Assembly: GCF_900107305.1 (NCBI RefSeq)
Contig: NZ_FNPL01000001.1
Span: forward strand, 124,001 to 188,000
Direction of reading: 5' to 3'
Length of the DNA: 64,000 nucleotides
Source of the DNA: Thermoactinomyces sp. DSM 45892
GTDB lineage: Bacteria > Bacillota > Bacilli > Thermoactinomycetales > Thermoactinomycetaceae
Position 1 is the stretch's first letter, and every line of letters begins with the position of its first letter. Position numbers and translations under genes: made by a program. Below the pieces are notes generated by a model that did not search any database, was not told the origin of the DNA, and saw nothing but the letters and a program-made list of their open reading frames with translations. Shown here one piece after another: positions 34,291-42,165 of the stretch.

Positions 34291-34315
34291 GTTAGGTCTC
34301 CACCTTTTATCCCCT

Positions 34316-34354
34316 CTTCAAAACGCCCCTTCAAAACGCCCCTTCAAAATGCTC
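34316..34354. repeat. Three tandem 13-bp units at the yraN 3' end
   Basis: CTTCAAAACGCCC occurs twice perfectly (34316-34328, 34329-34341) and a third time with changes (34342-34354). The stop codon of yraN lies in the second unit, so the repeat probably arose by slippage at the gene end. Confidence 0.8.
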
Positions 34355-34696
34355 TGTCTCGATAGCTTGTCCTGTTTGACGATTTAGAAGAACTGAGACG
34401 ACATCGAACCGCAAGGAATACGGTCGTTTCACATGGCTGAGAACGTATTGAAGCGCAATTTTTCGAACTTGTTGTTGTTTCTTTCCATCTACAGACTGAA
34501 AGCCGTAACCAAAACGAGTACTTGTTGTCGTTCGCACTTCAACAAATACTAAATCTCGTTGATTCGTTACGATTAAATCGAGCTCACCTAATTGGGAGCG
34601 CCAATTACGCGTTAAGACCTGATAACCCTTTTCTTCTAACAACTGTGCAGCAACTTCTTCCCCTAGGGCTCCTATTTGTTTACGCACATCTTTCAT
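34331..34696 (-). CDS. yraN: YraN/UPF0102 family nuclease-like protein
   Basis: The 121-residue protein has the family's PD-(D/E)XK-like core: GALGEEVAAQLLEEKGYQVL, then RSQLGELDLIV and LVFVEVRTTTSTRFG. The conserved catalytic lysine place is taken by T (EVRT). Its role is probably DNA processing; it is usually encoded between rnhB and comM, as would be the case here. The C-terminus (EHFEGAF) is encoded by 13-bp tandem repeats. It lies 85 nt after rnhB on the same strand. Confidence 0.85.
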   Translation of the reverse strand: MKDVRKQIGALGEEVAAQLLEEKGYQVLTRNWRSQLGELDLIVTNQRDLVFVEVRTTTSTRFGYGFQSVDGKKQQQVRKIALQYVLSHVKRPYSLRFDVVSVLLNRQTGQAIETEHFEGAF

Positions 34697-34781
34697 AACA
34701 TAAGCGCCTCCGACAAAAACCGTTATAAGGGTAGATTACCAGAAGTTGTATAATTCTGTCAATTATTTGATGAAATTGGAT

Positions 34782-35624
34782 CTATCTAGAGCGTAATACT
34801 GCTTGAATGGGTGCAAAAGATGATCGGTGTTCGGGAGTGATCCCGAGTGCTTCAATAGCTTGTAAGTGTTCGGGGGTTCCATATCCCATGTGCTTTTCAA
34901 AGCCATAGCCTGGATATTTGTCTGCCAATCGGATCATATATTCATCCCGAGTTGTCTTCGCGATAATCGAAGCAGCTGCGATGGAGTGGCTTTGTGCGTC
35001 ACCTTTGATGATTCCGTGTTGAGGAATGGTTACTCGGGGAATCTTGACAGCATCACCTAAGATAAAGTCCGGGATGGGTTGTAGTTGGCTGAGAGCGACT
35101 CGCATGGCCTTATAAGTAGCTTGCAAAATATTATATTGATCTATGTAAGGTACATCTATTATTCCAACGCCAACCGCAATGGCCTCTTGCTCAATCTCTT
35201 GGCGTAGTCGATTTCGCTCATCCTTCTTTACTTGCTTGGAATCATTTAGACCTGTTGCATCAAAGTCGGGTGGTAAAATGACAGCAGCTGCTACCACAGG
35301 ACCTGCTAAAGGACCTCGGCCTGCTTCATCTACTCCAGCAATCCAACTCTTTCCCTGAGCCCATAACCTACGCTCAAATCGCCACATTCCTTCAATCCGC
35401 ATCTGCTCAGCCTGTGCTCTCTCTTGCAGCTTTAAGTAGGATTGAAGGAGTTTTTGGATGCCTATTCTTGAATCCGCCCGTAGTTCAGTTAGTTCACTTT
35501 CCGTTATTATCTCTGAAGATGAAAGCCTCTCTTTCCAATCTGCGATGGTTCTACTCATCTCTTTGTACATCCTGTTCCGCTGTAAAAAATTCATCGCCCG
35601 GATATTCGAAGGAAATTCTTCCAA
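34782..35624 (-). CDS. rnhB: Ribonuclease HII
   Basis: RNase HII removes ribonucleotides misincorporated in DNA. The 280-residue protein has the catalytic acidic residues in IAGVDEAGRGPLAGPV, GLNDSKQ and LGDAVKIP, and the late GYGFEKHMGYGT motif. An N-terminal helical extension of about 85 residues is typical for Bacillales. A TTG at 35624 has AGGGTGG five nt upstream and gives a 74-nt overlap with rbgA. An internal ATG at 35594 or 35558 is possible but lacks an SD. Confidence 0.9.
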   Translation of the reverse strand: MEEFPSNIRAMNFLQRNRMYKEMSRTIADWKERLSSSEIITESELTELRADSRIGIQKLLQSYLKLQERAQAEQMRIEGMWRFERRLWAQGKSWIAGVDEAGRGPLAGPVVAAAVILPPDFDATGLNDSKQVKKDERNRLRQEIEQEAIAVGVGIIDVPYIDQYNILQATYKAMRVALSQLQPIPDFILGDAVKIPRVTIPQHGIIKGDAQSHSIAAASIIAKTTRDEYMIRLADKYPGYGFEKHMGYGTPEHLQAIEALGITPEHRSSFAPIQAVLRSR

Positions 35625-36444
35625 TCATACCACCCTGTAGATCATTTAGGAAAATCTCAGCCGCTTTTTCGGTATTTACGATTCCGCCACGCTGGATACA
35701 GCCCCGCTTTTTTCCGATCTCTTGAAGTACTTCATAAGACTCATGCTCGAGCGCAGAATCCTGTAGCTTATAACGGGTGATAAGTTCGGTAGCATAGCGC
35801 TCTTTGAGATAAGCAATCCCATGTACTGCCACTTCTTCAATCGGTAGGATCTCTTCTTTGATCGCACCACTTAGAGCAAGACGAAGCCCAACTCCATGAT
35901 CTTCAAACTTTGGCCATAAAATTCCGGGTGTGTCCAACAACTCTAGATTTTGTCCAATTTTAATCCATTGCTGAGCTTTAGTAACACCAGGACGATCACC
36001 TGTTACAGTTGCCGCCCTCTTAGCCAATCGATTAATCAAGGATGACTTTCCAACATTAGGAATCCCTAACACCATCGCACGAACACGACGCGTTAAAATC
36101 CCCTTGCGCTGGCGTGTTTCAAATAAAGGTTGAAGGAGCTTATCTGTAACAGATTGGATCAAGTTTACTCCTTTTCCTGTCTTTGCATCCACTTCTAGTA
36201 CGCCAACACCTTGTTCACGAAAATACGCTACCCATTCCTTATTCACTTTTGGATCAGCTAAATCGCATTTGGTCAGAAGAATAACTCGTGGTTTTTGTGC
36301 CACAATCTCGCCCATCATCGGGTTACGACTCGAGATTGGTAAGCGTGCATCTAATAATTCAAATACAACATCGACCAACTTGAGCTTTTCTGTCACTTGC
36401 CGGCGAGCTTTGGCCATGTGACCCGGAAACCATTGAATACTCAT
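35551..36444 (-). CDS. rbgA: Ribosome biogenesis GTPase A (RbgA/YlqF)
   Basis: RbgA drives late 50S subunit assembly. The 297-residue protein is a circularly permuted GTPase: LTKCDLAD (G4) precedes GIPNVGKSSLINRL (G1) and LLDTPGILWP (G3). The N-terminal IQWFPGHMAKARRQ is the family mark, with the catalytic histidine in PGHM. The C-terminal domain binds rRNA. It overlaps rnhB at its 3' end and is 22 nt downstream of lepB, in the conserved lepB-rbgA-rnhB order. Confidence 0.95.
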   Translation of the reverse strand: MSIQWFPGHMAKARRQVTEKLKLVDVVFELLDARLPISSRNPMMGEIVAQKPRVILLTKCDLADPKVNKEWVAYFREQGVGVLEVDAKTGKGVNLIQSVTDKLLQPLFETRQRKGILTRRVRAMVLGIPNVGKSSLINRLAKRAATVTGDRPGVTKAQQWIKIGQNLELLDTPGILWPKFEDHGVGLRLALSGAIKEEILPIEEVAVHGIAYLKERYATELITRYKLQDSALEHESYEVLQEIGKKRGCIQRGGIVNTEKAAEIFLNDLQGGMIGRISFEYPGDEFFTAEQDVQRDE

Positions 36445-36466
36445 ATTTCCACATCCTATTTAAAAA

Positions 36467-37075
36467 CTATAAACCCGAAAAATGGGCTATCGGCCAATAT
36501 ACAAAGGACGCCTTCCCAATGATCTCATCTGTAGAGACTGGACCTAAAACTCGACTATCTGTGCTATTAGAACGATTATCCCCTAGTACAAACACCTGTC
36601 CGTTTGGTACTTTAACCATGGCAAAGTCAGCCGTTTTAGTAGAGGTTGATAAGTACGGTTCTTTCACTTCTTTTCCGTTTACCAACAACTGATTATTTTT
36701 TACTTCGACCGTCTCTCCCGGAAGAGCCACAATCCGTTTGATTAAATCAACCTTGTCTTTACTGCGAAAAACAACTACTTCTCCCTGCTTCGGAGAACGG
36801 ATTTTATAGATTAACTTATTTACCATTACCTTATCACTGGAAGCTAAGGTATTTTGCATAGAGGGACCTGAAACATGAAATGGCTCCAGTACAAATCCCC
36901 GAATTAAAAAAGCAAGAACGAGTGCAGCAATAAGCGCGATCGCCCAATCTCGATAGGAATTCTTCCCTTTCTCCTTTCCACGATTACGCCTCGAACGTGA
37001 AGGAAGAGAAGATTGATTCTGAGATTGCTGTTTTTTCAAACGCTCTGAACGTGGGATAAACTCTTGACGGTCCAT
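36467..37075 (-). CDS. lepB: Signal peptidase I
   Basis: The enzyme removes signal peptides on the outer face of the membrane. The 202-residue protein has a basic cytoplasmic start, one membrane helix (WAIALIAALVLAFLIRGF), the catalytic serine in SGPSMQNTL and the general-base lysine in LIKRIVALPGE. The late motif is GDNRSNSTDSR. GGAGGG lies before the ATG. A terminator stands between it and rplS, so it may have its own promoter. The long basic N-terminal region of about 40 residues is longer than in many homologues. Confidence 0.95.
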   Translation of the reverse strand: MDRQEFIPRSERLKKQQSQNQSSLPSRSRRNRGKEKGKNSYRDWAIALIAALVLAFLIRGFVLEPFHVSGPSMQNTLASSDKVMVNKLIYKIRSPKQGEVVVFRSKDKVDLIKRIVALPGETVEVKNNQLLVNGKEVKEPYLSTSTKTADFAMVKVPNGQVFVLGDNRSNSTDSRVLGPVSTDEIIGKASFVYWPIAHFSGL

Positions 37076-37114
37076 AGATCCCTCCTATATAGCATTGGTA
37101 AGTAAATATACAGT

Positions 37115-37146
37115 AAAAGGGCTGGATTGAAAACCCAAGCCCTTTT
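37115..37146 (-). terminator. Terminator after rplS
   Basis: On the minus strand AAAAGGGCT pairs with AGCCCTTTT across a partly paired loop. It separates the ribosomal operon from lepB. Confidence 0.65.
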
Positions 37147-37161
37147 CTATGTGTACTCTTA

Positions 37162-37515
37162 TTATTTCTCAGTACGGATTTCTTTAATACGTGCTTTTTT
37201 ACCACGTAGGCTACGTAGGTAGAACAATTTCGCACGACGTACTTTACCACGGCGTAATACTTCGATCTTATCGATACGTGGAGAATGGATTGGGAAAGTA
37301 CGCTCTACTCCCACTCCGTAAGAGATTTTACGAACGGTGAAAGTTTCAGAGATACCGCCACCACGACGTTGAATAACCACGCCTTCGAAAATCTGGATAC
37401 GCTCGCGTTGTCCCTCTTTTACTTTCACGTGCACTTTCAAAGTATCACCGGCACGGAATAAAGGAATATCTTGACGAATTTGAGATTCGGATACGCTTTT
37501 CAAAATTGGATGCAT
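37162..37515 (-). CDS. rplS: 50S ribosomal protein L19
   Basis: The 117-residue protein matches L19 throughout ([62 protein letters not shown]). It sits at the 30S-50S interface. It follows trmD by about 97 nt, a gap long enough for a leader but without a structure I can name. AAGGGAGG precedes the ATG. It is the last gene of the rpsP-rimM-trmD-rplS group, closed by a stem-loop at 37115. Confidence 0.97.
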   Translation of the reverse strand: MHPILKSVSESQIRQDIPLFRAGDTLKVHVKVKEGQRERIQIFEGVVIQRRGGGISETFTVRKISYGVGVERTFPIHSPRIDKIEVLRRGKVRRAKLFYLRSLRGKKARIKEIRTEK

Positions 37516-37612
37516 AATCGTTTGTGCCTCCCTTCCTTAAGGTATTTTTTTATCCGCTTCTGAGTAAATCATGAACGGAGATATTTTAACATAAGCCACT
37601 ACTGAAACACAA

Positions 37613-38365
37613 TTATTCGGATCGCTTTCGTTGCTCCAATGTCCGCAAAAACTCCCGATCTTCTTCTGTCAACGGAGCTGACTTCAAAAGGTCTGGCCTT
37701 CGTGTCCATGTTCGCTCTAGTGACTGTTCTCTACGCCATTTCTCCATATTCGCATGATGACCAGATAACAAAATCTCGGGTACTTCCAACCCACGAAATT
37801 CCGCCGGTCTCGTGTAATGTGGATACTCTAAAAGCCCGTTTGAAAACGAATCCATCACCGCCGAATCATGGTTACCGAGCACACCAGGGATTAATCGACT
37901 CACACTGTCCATGATGACCATCGCTGGGAGTTCTCCACCAGTGAGTACAAAATCTCCAACGGAGATCTCTTCCGTCACCAAGTGCTGGCGAATCCGTTCA
38001 TCAAATCCTTCATAATGCCCACAAAGGAAGATCAGATGCGAGTGCTCCGATAACTCCTCTGCTTTTTTTTGCGTAAAAGGAGTACCTTGTGGAGACATCA
38101 ACAGAATCGGTGGACGCTTGGTAACATCCTGAAGTAGATGATCGACTGCATCAAACAGAGGTTGTGGTTTTAATACCATGCCCCCACCGCCGCCGTACGG
38201 AGTATCGTCGACAGTCTGATGCTTATCGGTAGCAAACTGACGAAAATTGGTTACATTCGTCTCAATGAGCCCTTTTTCATGAGCTTTACGGATGATACTA
38301 GTAGATAAGAATCCATGAAACATCTCAGGAAAAAGAGTGAGTACATCAAAGCGAATCTGTGCCAA
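37613..38365 (-). CDS. trmD: tRNA (guanine-N1)-methyltransferase TrmD
   Basis: TrmD methylates G37 of tRNAs and so prevents frameshifting. The 250-residue protein has the SPOUT trefoil-knot motifs: [30 protein letters not shown] and [15 protein letters not shown], followed by the C-terminal helical part. The start is a TTG directly after the rimM stop (TAATTG), with GGAAGGAC upstream inside rimM, so it is coupled to rimM translation. Confidence 0.95.
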   Translation of the reverse strand: MAQIRFDVLTLFPEMFHGFLSTSIIRKAHEKGLIETNVTNFRQFATDKHQTVDDTPYGGGGGMVLKPQPLFDAVDHLLQDVTKRPPILLMSPQGTPFTQKKAEELSEHSHLIFLCGHYEGFDERIRQHLVTEEISVGDFVLTGGELPAMVIMDSVSRLIPGVLGNHDSAVMDSFSNGLLEYPHYTRPAEFRGLEVPEILLSGHHANMEKWRREQSLERTWTRRPDLLKSAPLTEEDREFLRTLEQRKRSE

Positions 38366-38893
38366 TTATTCCAGTCCTTCCATCCACTCAATCGTAATCT
38401 GTTTTGAAGCCACATCGATCTCGTTGACAATGTCATCAATATAAGGCAAAAGGATCTCGTTCCCGTCCTCTGTCGCCACGACCCAAACATCGTTGGCCGG
38501 AAGGGTTAAAATTTCTTTTACCTTCCCCACTCTGCGTCCCTCTGTTGTAACTACTTCGCAACTAATAATATCTTTGAAGTAGTACTCACCTGCTTCCATA
38601 TCAAGAGAGACAACATCTGTAGCAGGAACTACGAAAGTTCCTCCCTTGAAAGGTTCTGCTTGATTGATGTTATCCCATTCTCGGAACTTCACCAAGTAAG
38701 CATTTTTATGAAGGCGACTCTTCTCTACAGTCAAAGGGAGCGGTGCTTTAAGTGTTGCATGTTGTAGCATTAACACCTGTCCAGGTGTAAAGCGATCTTC
38801 TGGGAAGTCAGTCTCTGAAAGCACTTTAACCTCGCCACGAATACCATGTGTGCCAAGAAAACGGCCTACTTTTAAAAACTCTACTTCTTTCAA
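38366..38893 (-). CDS. rimM: 16S rRNA processing protein RimM
   Basis: RimM helps assemble the 30S head by binding S19. The 175-residue protein has the N-terminal barrel (LKVGRFLGTHGIRGEVKVLS) and the C-terminal PRC barrel with EYYFKDIISCEV, LTLPANDVWVV and LLPYIDDIV. The start is a TTG with AGGTGA upstream. It abuts trmD. In many Bacillales ylqC (khpA) and ylqD lie between rpsP and rimM; here only 39 nt separate them. Confidence 0.93.
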   Translation of the reverse strand: MKEVEFLKVGRFLGTHGIRGEVKVLSETDFPEDRFTPGQVLMLQHATLKAPLPLTVEKSRLHKNAYLVKFREWDNINQAEPFKGGTFVVPATDVVSLDMEAGEYYFKDIISCEVVTTEGRRVGKVKEILTLPANDVWVVATEDGNEILLPYIDDIVNEIDVASKQITIEWMEGLE

Positions 38894-38932
38894 ATCAGTT
38901 CACCTATTCCGCTATCGGATCGGATCATAACA

Positions 38933-39184
38933 TTATTTTGATTCAAGGATACCTTCTTTACGGAACAAGTTACGTACGGTATCAGATGGTTGAGCACCAG
39001 TAGCCAACCATTTTTTCGCTTTTTCAGCATCAATTTTTACTTGAGCTGGTTGGGCAATCGGATTGTAGTAACCAATTTCCTCGATAAAGCGACCATCACG
39101 TGGAGCACGAGAGTCAGCAACGACTACACGGTAGAAAGGAGCTTTTTTCGCACCTATGCGTTTTAGACGAATTTTCACTGCCAT
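38933..39184 (-). CDS. rpsP: 30S ribosomal protein S16
   Basis: The 83-residue protein is S16 end to end ([54 protein letters not shown]). It is a primary assembly protein of the 30S body. AGGAGGTGA precedes the ATG. It follows ffh by 50 nt and is followed directly by rimM. Confidence 0.97.
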   Translation of the reverse strand: MAVKIRLKRIGAKKAPFYRVVVADSRAPRDGRFIEEIGYYNPIAQPAQVKIDAEKAKKWLATGAQPSDTVRNLFRKEGILESK

Positions 39185-39234
39185 TGATTCTTCACCTCCT
39201 AATTAGGGTTTCACAAATTCATCATTATACCATA

Positions 39235-40581
39235 CTATCCAAGGAAAGGAAACTTAAATCCTTTTCGCTTTTTCTTTGATTTCGTCATTTGAGCCATTTG
39301 CTTCATCATCTTTTTCATATCTTCAAACTGTTTGAGAAGGCGGTTCACTTCTTGTACCGAGGTTCCACTACCAAGAGCAATCCGTTTTCGTCTGTTTGCA
39401 TTAATAATCTCAGGTTGCTCACGCTCGGCCTGAGTCATTGAACGAATAACTGCTTCAATACGTCCTATTTTTTTCTCATCGACGTTAAGGTCTTTGACCC
39501 CTTTCAACTTGTTTGCCCCTGGGAGCATCGCAAGCATATCTTCAAGCGGCCCCATGTTTTTCATCTGTTGAATTTGATCTAAGAAATCGTCGAGTGTGAA
39601 GCTTTGTGTCCGCATCTTCTTTTGAAGTTCGCGTGCTTTCTCTTCATCGACTGCTGACTGCGCCTTTTCGATCAAGCTGAGAACATCACCCATCCCCAGA
39701 ATGCGAGATGCCATGCGGTCTGGATGGAAAGGCTCGATCGCATCCATTTTTTCACCCAAACCTACGAATTTGATCGGACAATCTGTAACCGACTTAACGG
39801 AAAGTGCCGCTCCCCCGCGAGTGTCACCATCAAGCTTAGTAAGTACAACCCCTGTCAGTCCTAGCTCTTTGTTAAAGTGGTCGGCTACATTTACTGCATC
39901 TTGTCCTGTCATCGAATCCACTACTAACAAGATCTCGTGAGGCTGTGTGTGCTCCTTGATCTGACGAAGCTCATCCATCATATCTTCATCAATATGCAAG
40001 CGACCGGCTGTATCGATAAAGACATAATCAAAGCCCTCTGCTTTCGCCTTCGCCACACCTTCGGTTGCAATCTTCACAGGGCTTTCCTTATCTCCGAGCG
40101 TGAAGACAGGAGCACCGATTTGTTCCCCAAGGACTTGTAGCTGTTTAATCGCCGCTGGACGATATACATCTGCAGCCACTAAGAGAGAACGCCGATTTTG
40201 CTTTTGTAAGAATTTCGCAAGCTTTCCAGTATGGGTGGTTTTCCCTGCCCCTTGCAAACCAGACATCATGATAATCGTAGGGGATTTAGGTGCCGTATTT
40301 AACTTAACCTGCTCCCCACCCATCAAGGTGGTCAACTCTTCATGAACTACTTTAATCACTTGCTGTCCTGGTGTTAGGCTTTTTAGCACTTCTTGTCCAA
40401 TCGCACGTTCTTTCACGCGATCGATAAACGTTTTTACTACTTTAAAATTTACATCTGCCTCTAGTAAAGCGAGACGTACTTCACGCATTGCTTCTTTTAC
40501 ATCGGCCTCGGTAACTTTTCCCTTACCTCTTAGCTTCGACATAACTGATTGTAGTCGCTCAGACAATCCTTCAAATGCCAT
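39235..40581 (-). CDS. ffh: Signal recognition particle protein Ffh
   Basis: Ffh binds signal sequences and 4.5S/6S-like SRP RNA and delivers nascent chains to FtsY. The 448-residue protein has the N domain, the G domain (GLQGAGKTTHTGKLA, DTAGRLHID, TKLDGDTRGGAALS, GLGEKMDAIEPFHP) and a methionine-rich M domain with RRKRIALGSGTSVQEVNRL and a C-terminal MMKQMAQM stretch. The P-loop has H where T/S is usual (KTTHTGK). AGGGAGGTG precedes the ATG, and ylxM lies 26 nt upstream. Confidence 0.97.
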   Translation of the reverse strand: MAFEGLSERLQSVMSKLRGKGKVTEADVKEAMREVRLALLEADVNFKVVKTFIDRVKERAIGQEVLKSLTPGQQVIKVVHEELTTLMGGEQVKLNTAPKSPTIIMMSGLQGAGKTTHTGKLAKFLQKQNRRSLLVAADVYRPAAIKQLQVLGEQIGAPVFTLGDKESPVKIATEGVAKAKAEGFDYVFIDTAGRLHIDEDMMDELRQIKEHTQPHEILLVVDSMTGQDAVNVADHFNKELGLTGVVLTKLDGDTRGGAALSVKSVTDCPIKFVGLGEKMDAIEPFHPDRMASRILGMGDVLSLIEKAQSAVDEEKARELQKKMRTQSFTLDDFLDQIQQMKNMGPLEDMLAMLPGANKLKGVKDLNVDEKKIGRIEAVIRSMTQAEREQPEIINANRRKRIALGSGTSVQEVNRLLKQFEDMKKMMKQMAQMTKSKKKRKGFKFPFLG

Positions 40582-40606
40582 CCGTACACCTCCCTAGCCT
40601 TTATTT

Positions 40607-40939
40607 TCAATCAATCTCTAATAGTTTTGTTATGATCGGTTCGGCCACAGCTCGAGCATTTGCATCTGTTTCTAGCTGAGAACGTAGTTCTGCGATAAGC
40701 TCTTGGCGTCTTCTATGTTTCGTTACTAAGGATAGTTTATTTTCTAGATCCGTAAGTGTCGCTTGTGCCCGTTTAATCGCTTCAAACACCGCTTGACGTG
40801 AAGTCCCTTGATGTTCGGCAATTTCCGAGAGCGACCAGTCTTCTAAGTAATATAACTCGAGGAGAGATTGTTGCTTCTCCGTGAGAAGTGAACCATAAAA
40901 GTCATATAGCAAATTCATCTTAGTGGTTTGCTCCAGCAT
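40607..40939 (-). CDS. ylxM: YlxM, SRP-associated HTH protein
   Basis: The 110-residue protein has a sigma-70 region 4-like helix-turn-helix (LTEKQQSLLELYYLEDWSLS, then EIAEHQGTSRQAVFEAIKRA). YlxM/p13 proteins bind Ffh and modulate SRP assembly. GAGGTGA precedes the ATG. The order ftsY-ylxM-ffh is conserved in Bacillales, although a 224-nt gap with a terminator-like stem separates it from ftsY here. Confidence 0.9.
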   Translation of the reverse strand: MLEQTTKMNLLYDFYGSLLTEKQQSLLELYYLEDWSLSEIAEHQGTSRQAVFEAIKRAQATLTDLENKLSLVTKHRRRQELIAELRSQLETDANARAVAEPIITKLLEID

Positions 40940-41055
40940 TGGGAGTCACCTCATTTATGCCTGTCAAGGCAATCCCATTTACAGGTATTAACTATAAAGG
41001 ATTGGAATATAGGTGTCAAGTGTTTTAGGTTAACAGCTGTGAAGTCTGCACTGGA

Positions 41056-41101
41056 GCATGTATCTGTTCACCGCTCAAATAATAAGCCAGCGAGGATGTG
41101 G
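41056..41101. repeat. Dispersed repeat, copy A
   Basis: GCATGTATCTG, then CAAATAATAAGC, then TGTGG in the ftsY-ylxM gap match the spaced blocks GCACGTATCTG, TAAATAGTAAGC and TGTGG at 48227-48277. The two copies are diverged but have the same block order and similar spacing. Confidence 0.45.
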
Positions 41102-41119
41102 ATTCTCCTGAAAAGAAAT

Positions 41120-41158
41120 AGTCCAAAGGACCCTGTTTGAGCAGGAATTCTTTGGACT
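41120..41158 (-). terminator. Probable terminator after ftsY
   Basis: On the minus strand AGTCCAAAG pairs with CTTTGGACT around a long loop, followed by a T-rich tract (TATTTCTTTT). Confidence 0.55.
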
Positions 41159-41163
41159 TGGAC

Positions 41164-42153
41164 TTAGTTACTCTCATCTTCTTCGATTGTATCTTTAAAC
41201 AATGCATGTAAAAATTGATCCCGGTCAAACTCTTGTAAGTCGTCGGCTTTTTCTCCAAGTCCAACGAACTTAACAGGAATCTTTAGTTCATTGCTGATGG
41301 CGATGACAATTCCACCTTTTGCTGTGCCGTCCAGTTTAGAAAGTACTAGGCCTGTGACGTTTACAGCTTCGCCAAATGTCTTGGCCTGTACCATGGCATT
41401 TTGTCCAGTTGTGGCATCTAAAACAAGGATGACTTCATGGGGGCCGTCCGGAATCTCACGCTGAACTACACGGTGCACCTTTTTCAGTTCTTCCATGAGA
41501 TTTACTTTGTTTTGCAGGCGACCAGCCGTATCACATAGGAGAATATCTGCTTTTCGGGATTTGGCCGCCTGAATGGCATCGAAGATCACGGCGGCTGGAT
41601 CCGAACCTTCTTGATGTTTAATCACGTCGACACCAGCTCGCTCACCCCAGATTTCTAACTGTTCAATTGCCCCCGCTCGAAAGGTATCTCCAGCAGCTAG
41701 GATGACTTTTTTACCTTTCTGTTTGAAGCGATGAGCCAGTTTTCCGATAGTCGTCGTCTTCCCGACACCGTTTACTCCAACAAATAGAAGAACCGTCATG
41801 CCATCTTCTTGGATTCGTAATGTACTACCTGCATCTGCCTCTTCTAAGATATCTGCAATCATCTCAGACATCAGTGGCTGTAATTCTGTAGGCTCGGTGA
41901 TTTTTCGCGTTTTCACCTCACTACGTAACCGCTCCACGAGATCCATTGTCGTAGTAACCCCTACATCGGCGCTGATCAAAATTTCTTCTAATTCTTCATA
42001 CAAATCATCATCAATCTTTTTTCGATTGCGAAATAGATCGCCCATCGCACCTACTAAATTAGTACTTGTCTTACTTAAACCGGATAAAAACTTTTGCGTA
42101 ACGGATTCTGTACTTTTTGATACACTTTCTTTTAATCGTTTAAAAAAACTCAC
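41164..42153 (-). CDS. ftsY: SRP receptor FtsY
   Basis: FtsY is the membrane-associated GTPase that receives SRP-ribosome complexes. The 329-residue protein lacks a long acidic A domain, as usual in Firmicutes. It has the NG domain with GVNGVGKTTTIGKLAHRF, DTAGRLQNKVNLM, DATTGQNA and SKLDGTAKGG, and the closing GLGEKADDLQEFDR. The start is a GTG with AGGAGG eight nt upstream, 12 nt after the smc stop, so the two are co-transcribed. Confidence 0.96.
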   Translation of the reverse strand: MSFFKRLKESVSKSTESVTQKFLSGLSKTSTNLVGAMGDLFRNRKKIDDDLYEELEEILISADVGVTTTMDLVERLRSEVKTRKITEPTELQPLMSEMIADILEEADAGSTLRIQEDGMTVLLFVGVNGVGKTTTIGKLAHRFKQKGKKVILAAGDTFRAGAIEQLEIWGERAGVDVIKHQEGSDPAAVIFDAIQAAKSRKADILLCDTAGRLQNKVNLMEELKKVHRVVQREIPDGPHEVILVLDATTGQNAMVQAKTFGEAVNVTGLVLSKLDGTAKGGIVIAISNELKIPVKFVGLGEKADDLQEFDRDQFLHALFKDTIEEDESN

Positions 42154-42165
42154 ACTTGATGCCTC

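Noticed and set aside
34316-34354. Possible CRISPR-like repeat
   Set aside because: The 13-bp units are directly tandem without spacers and lie at a gene end, so slippage explains them.
37516-37612. Possible ribosomal-protein leader before rplS
   Set aside because: The gap is long enough, but I could not draw a defined structure or conserved motif.
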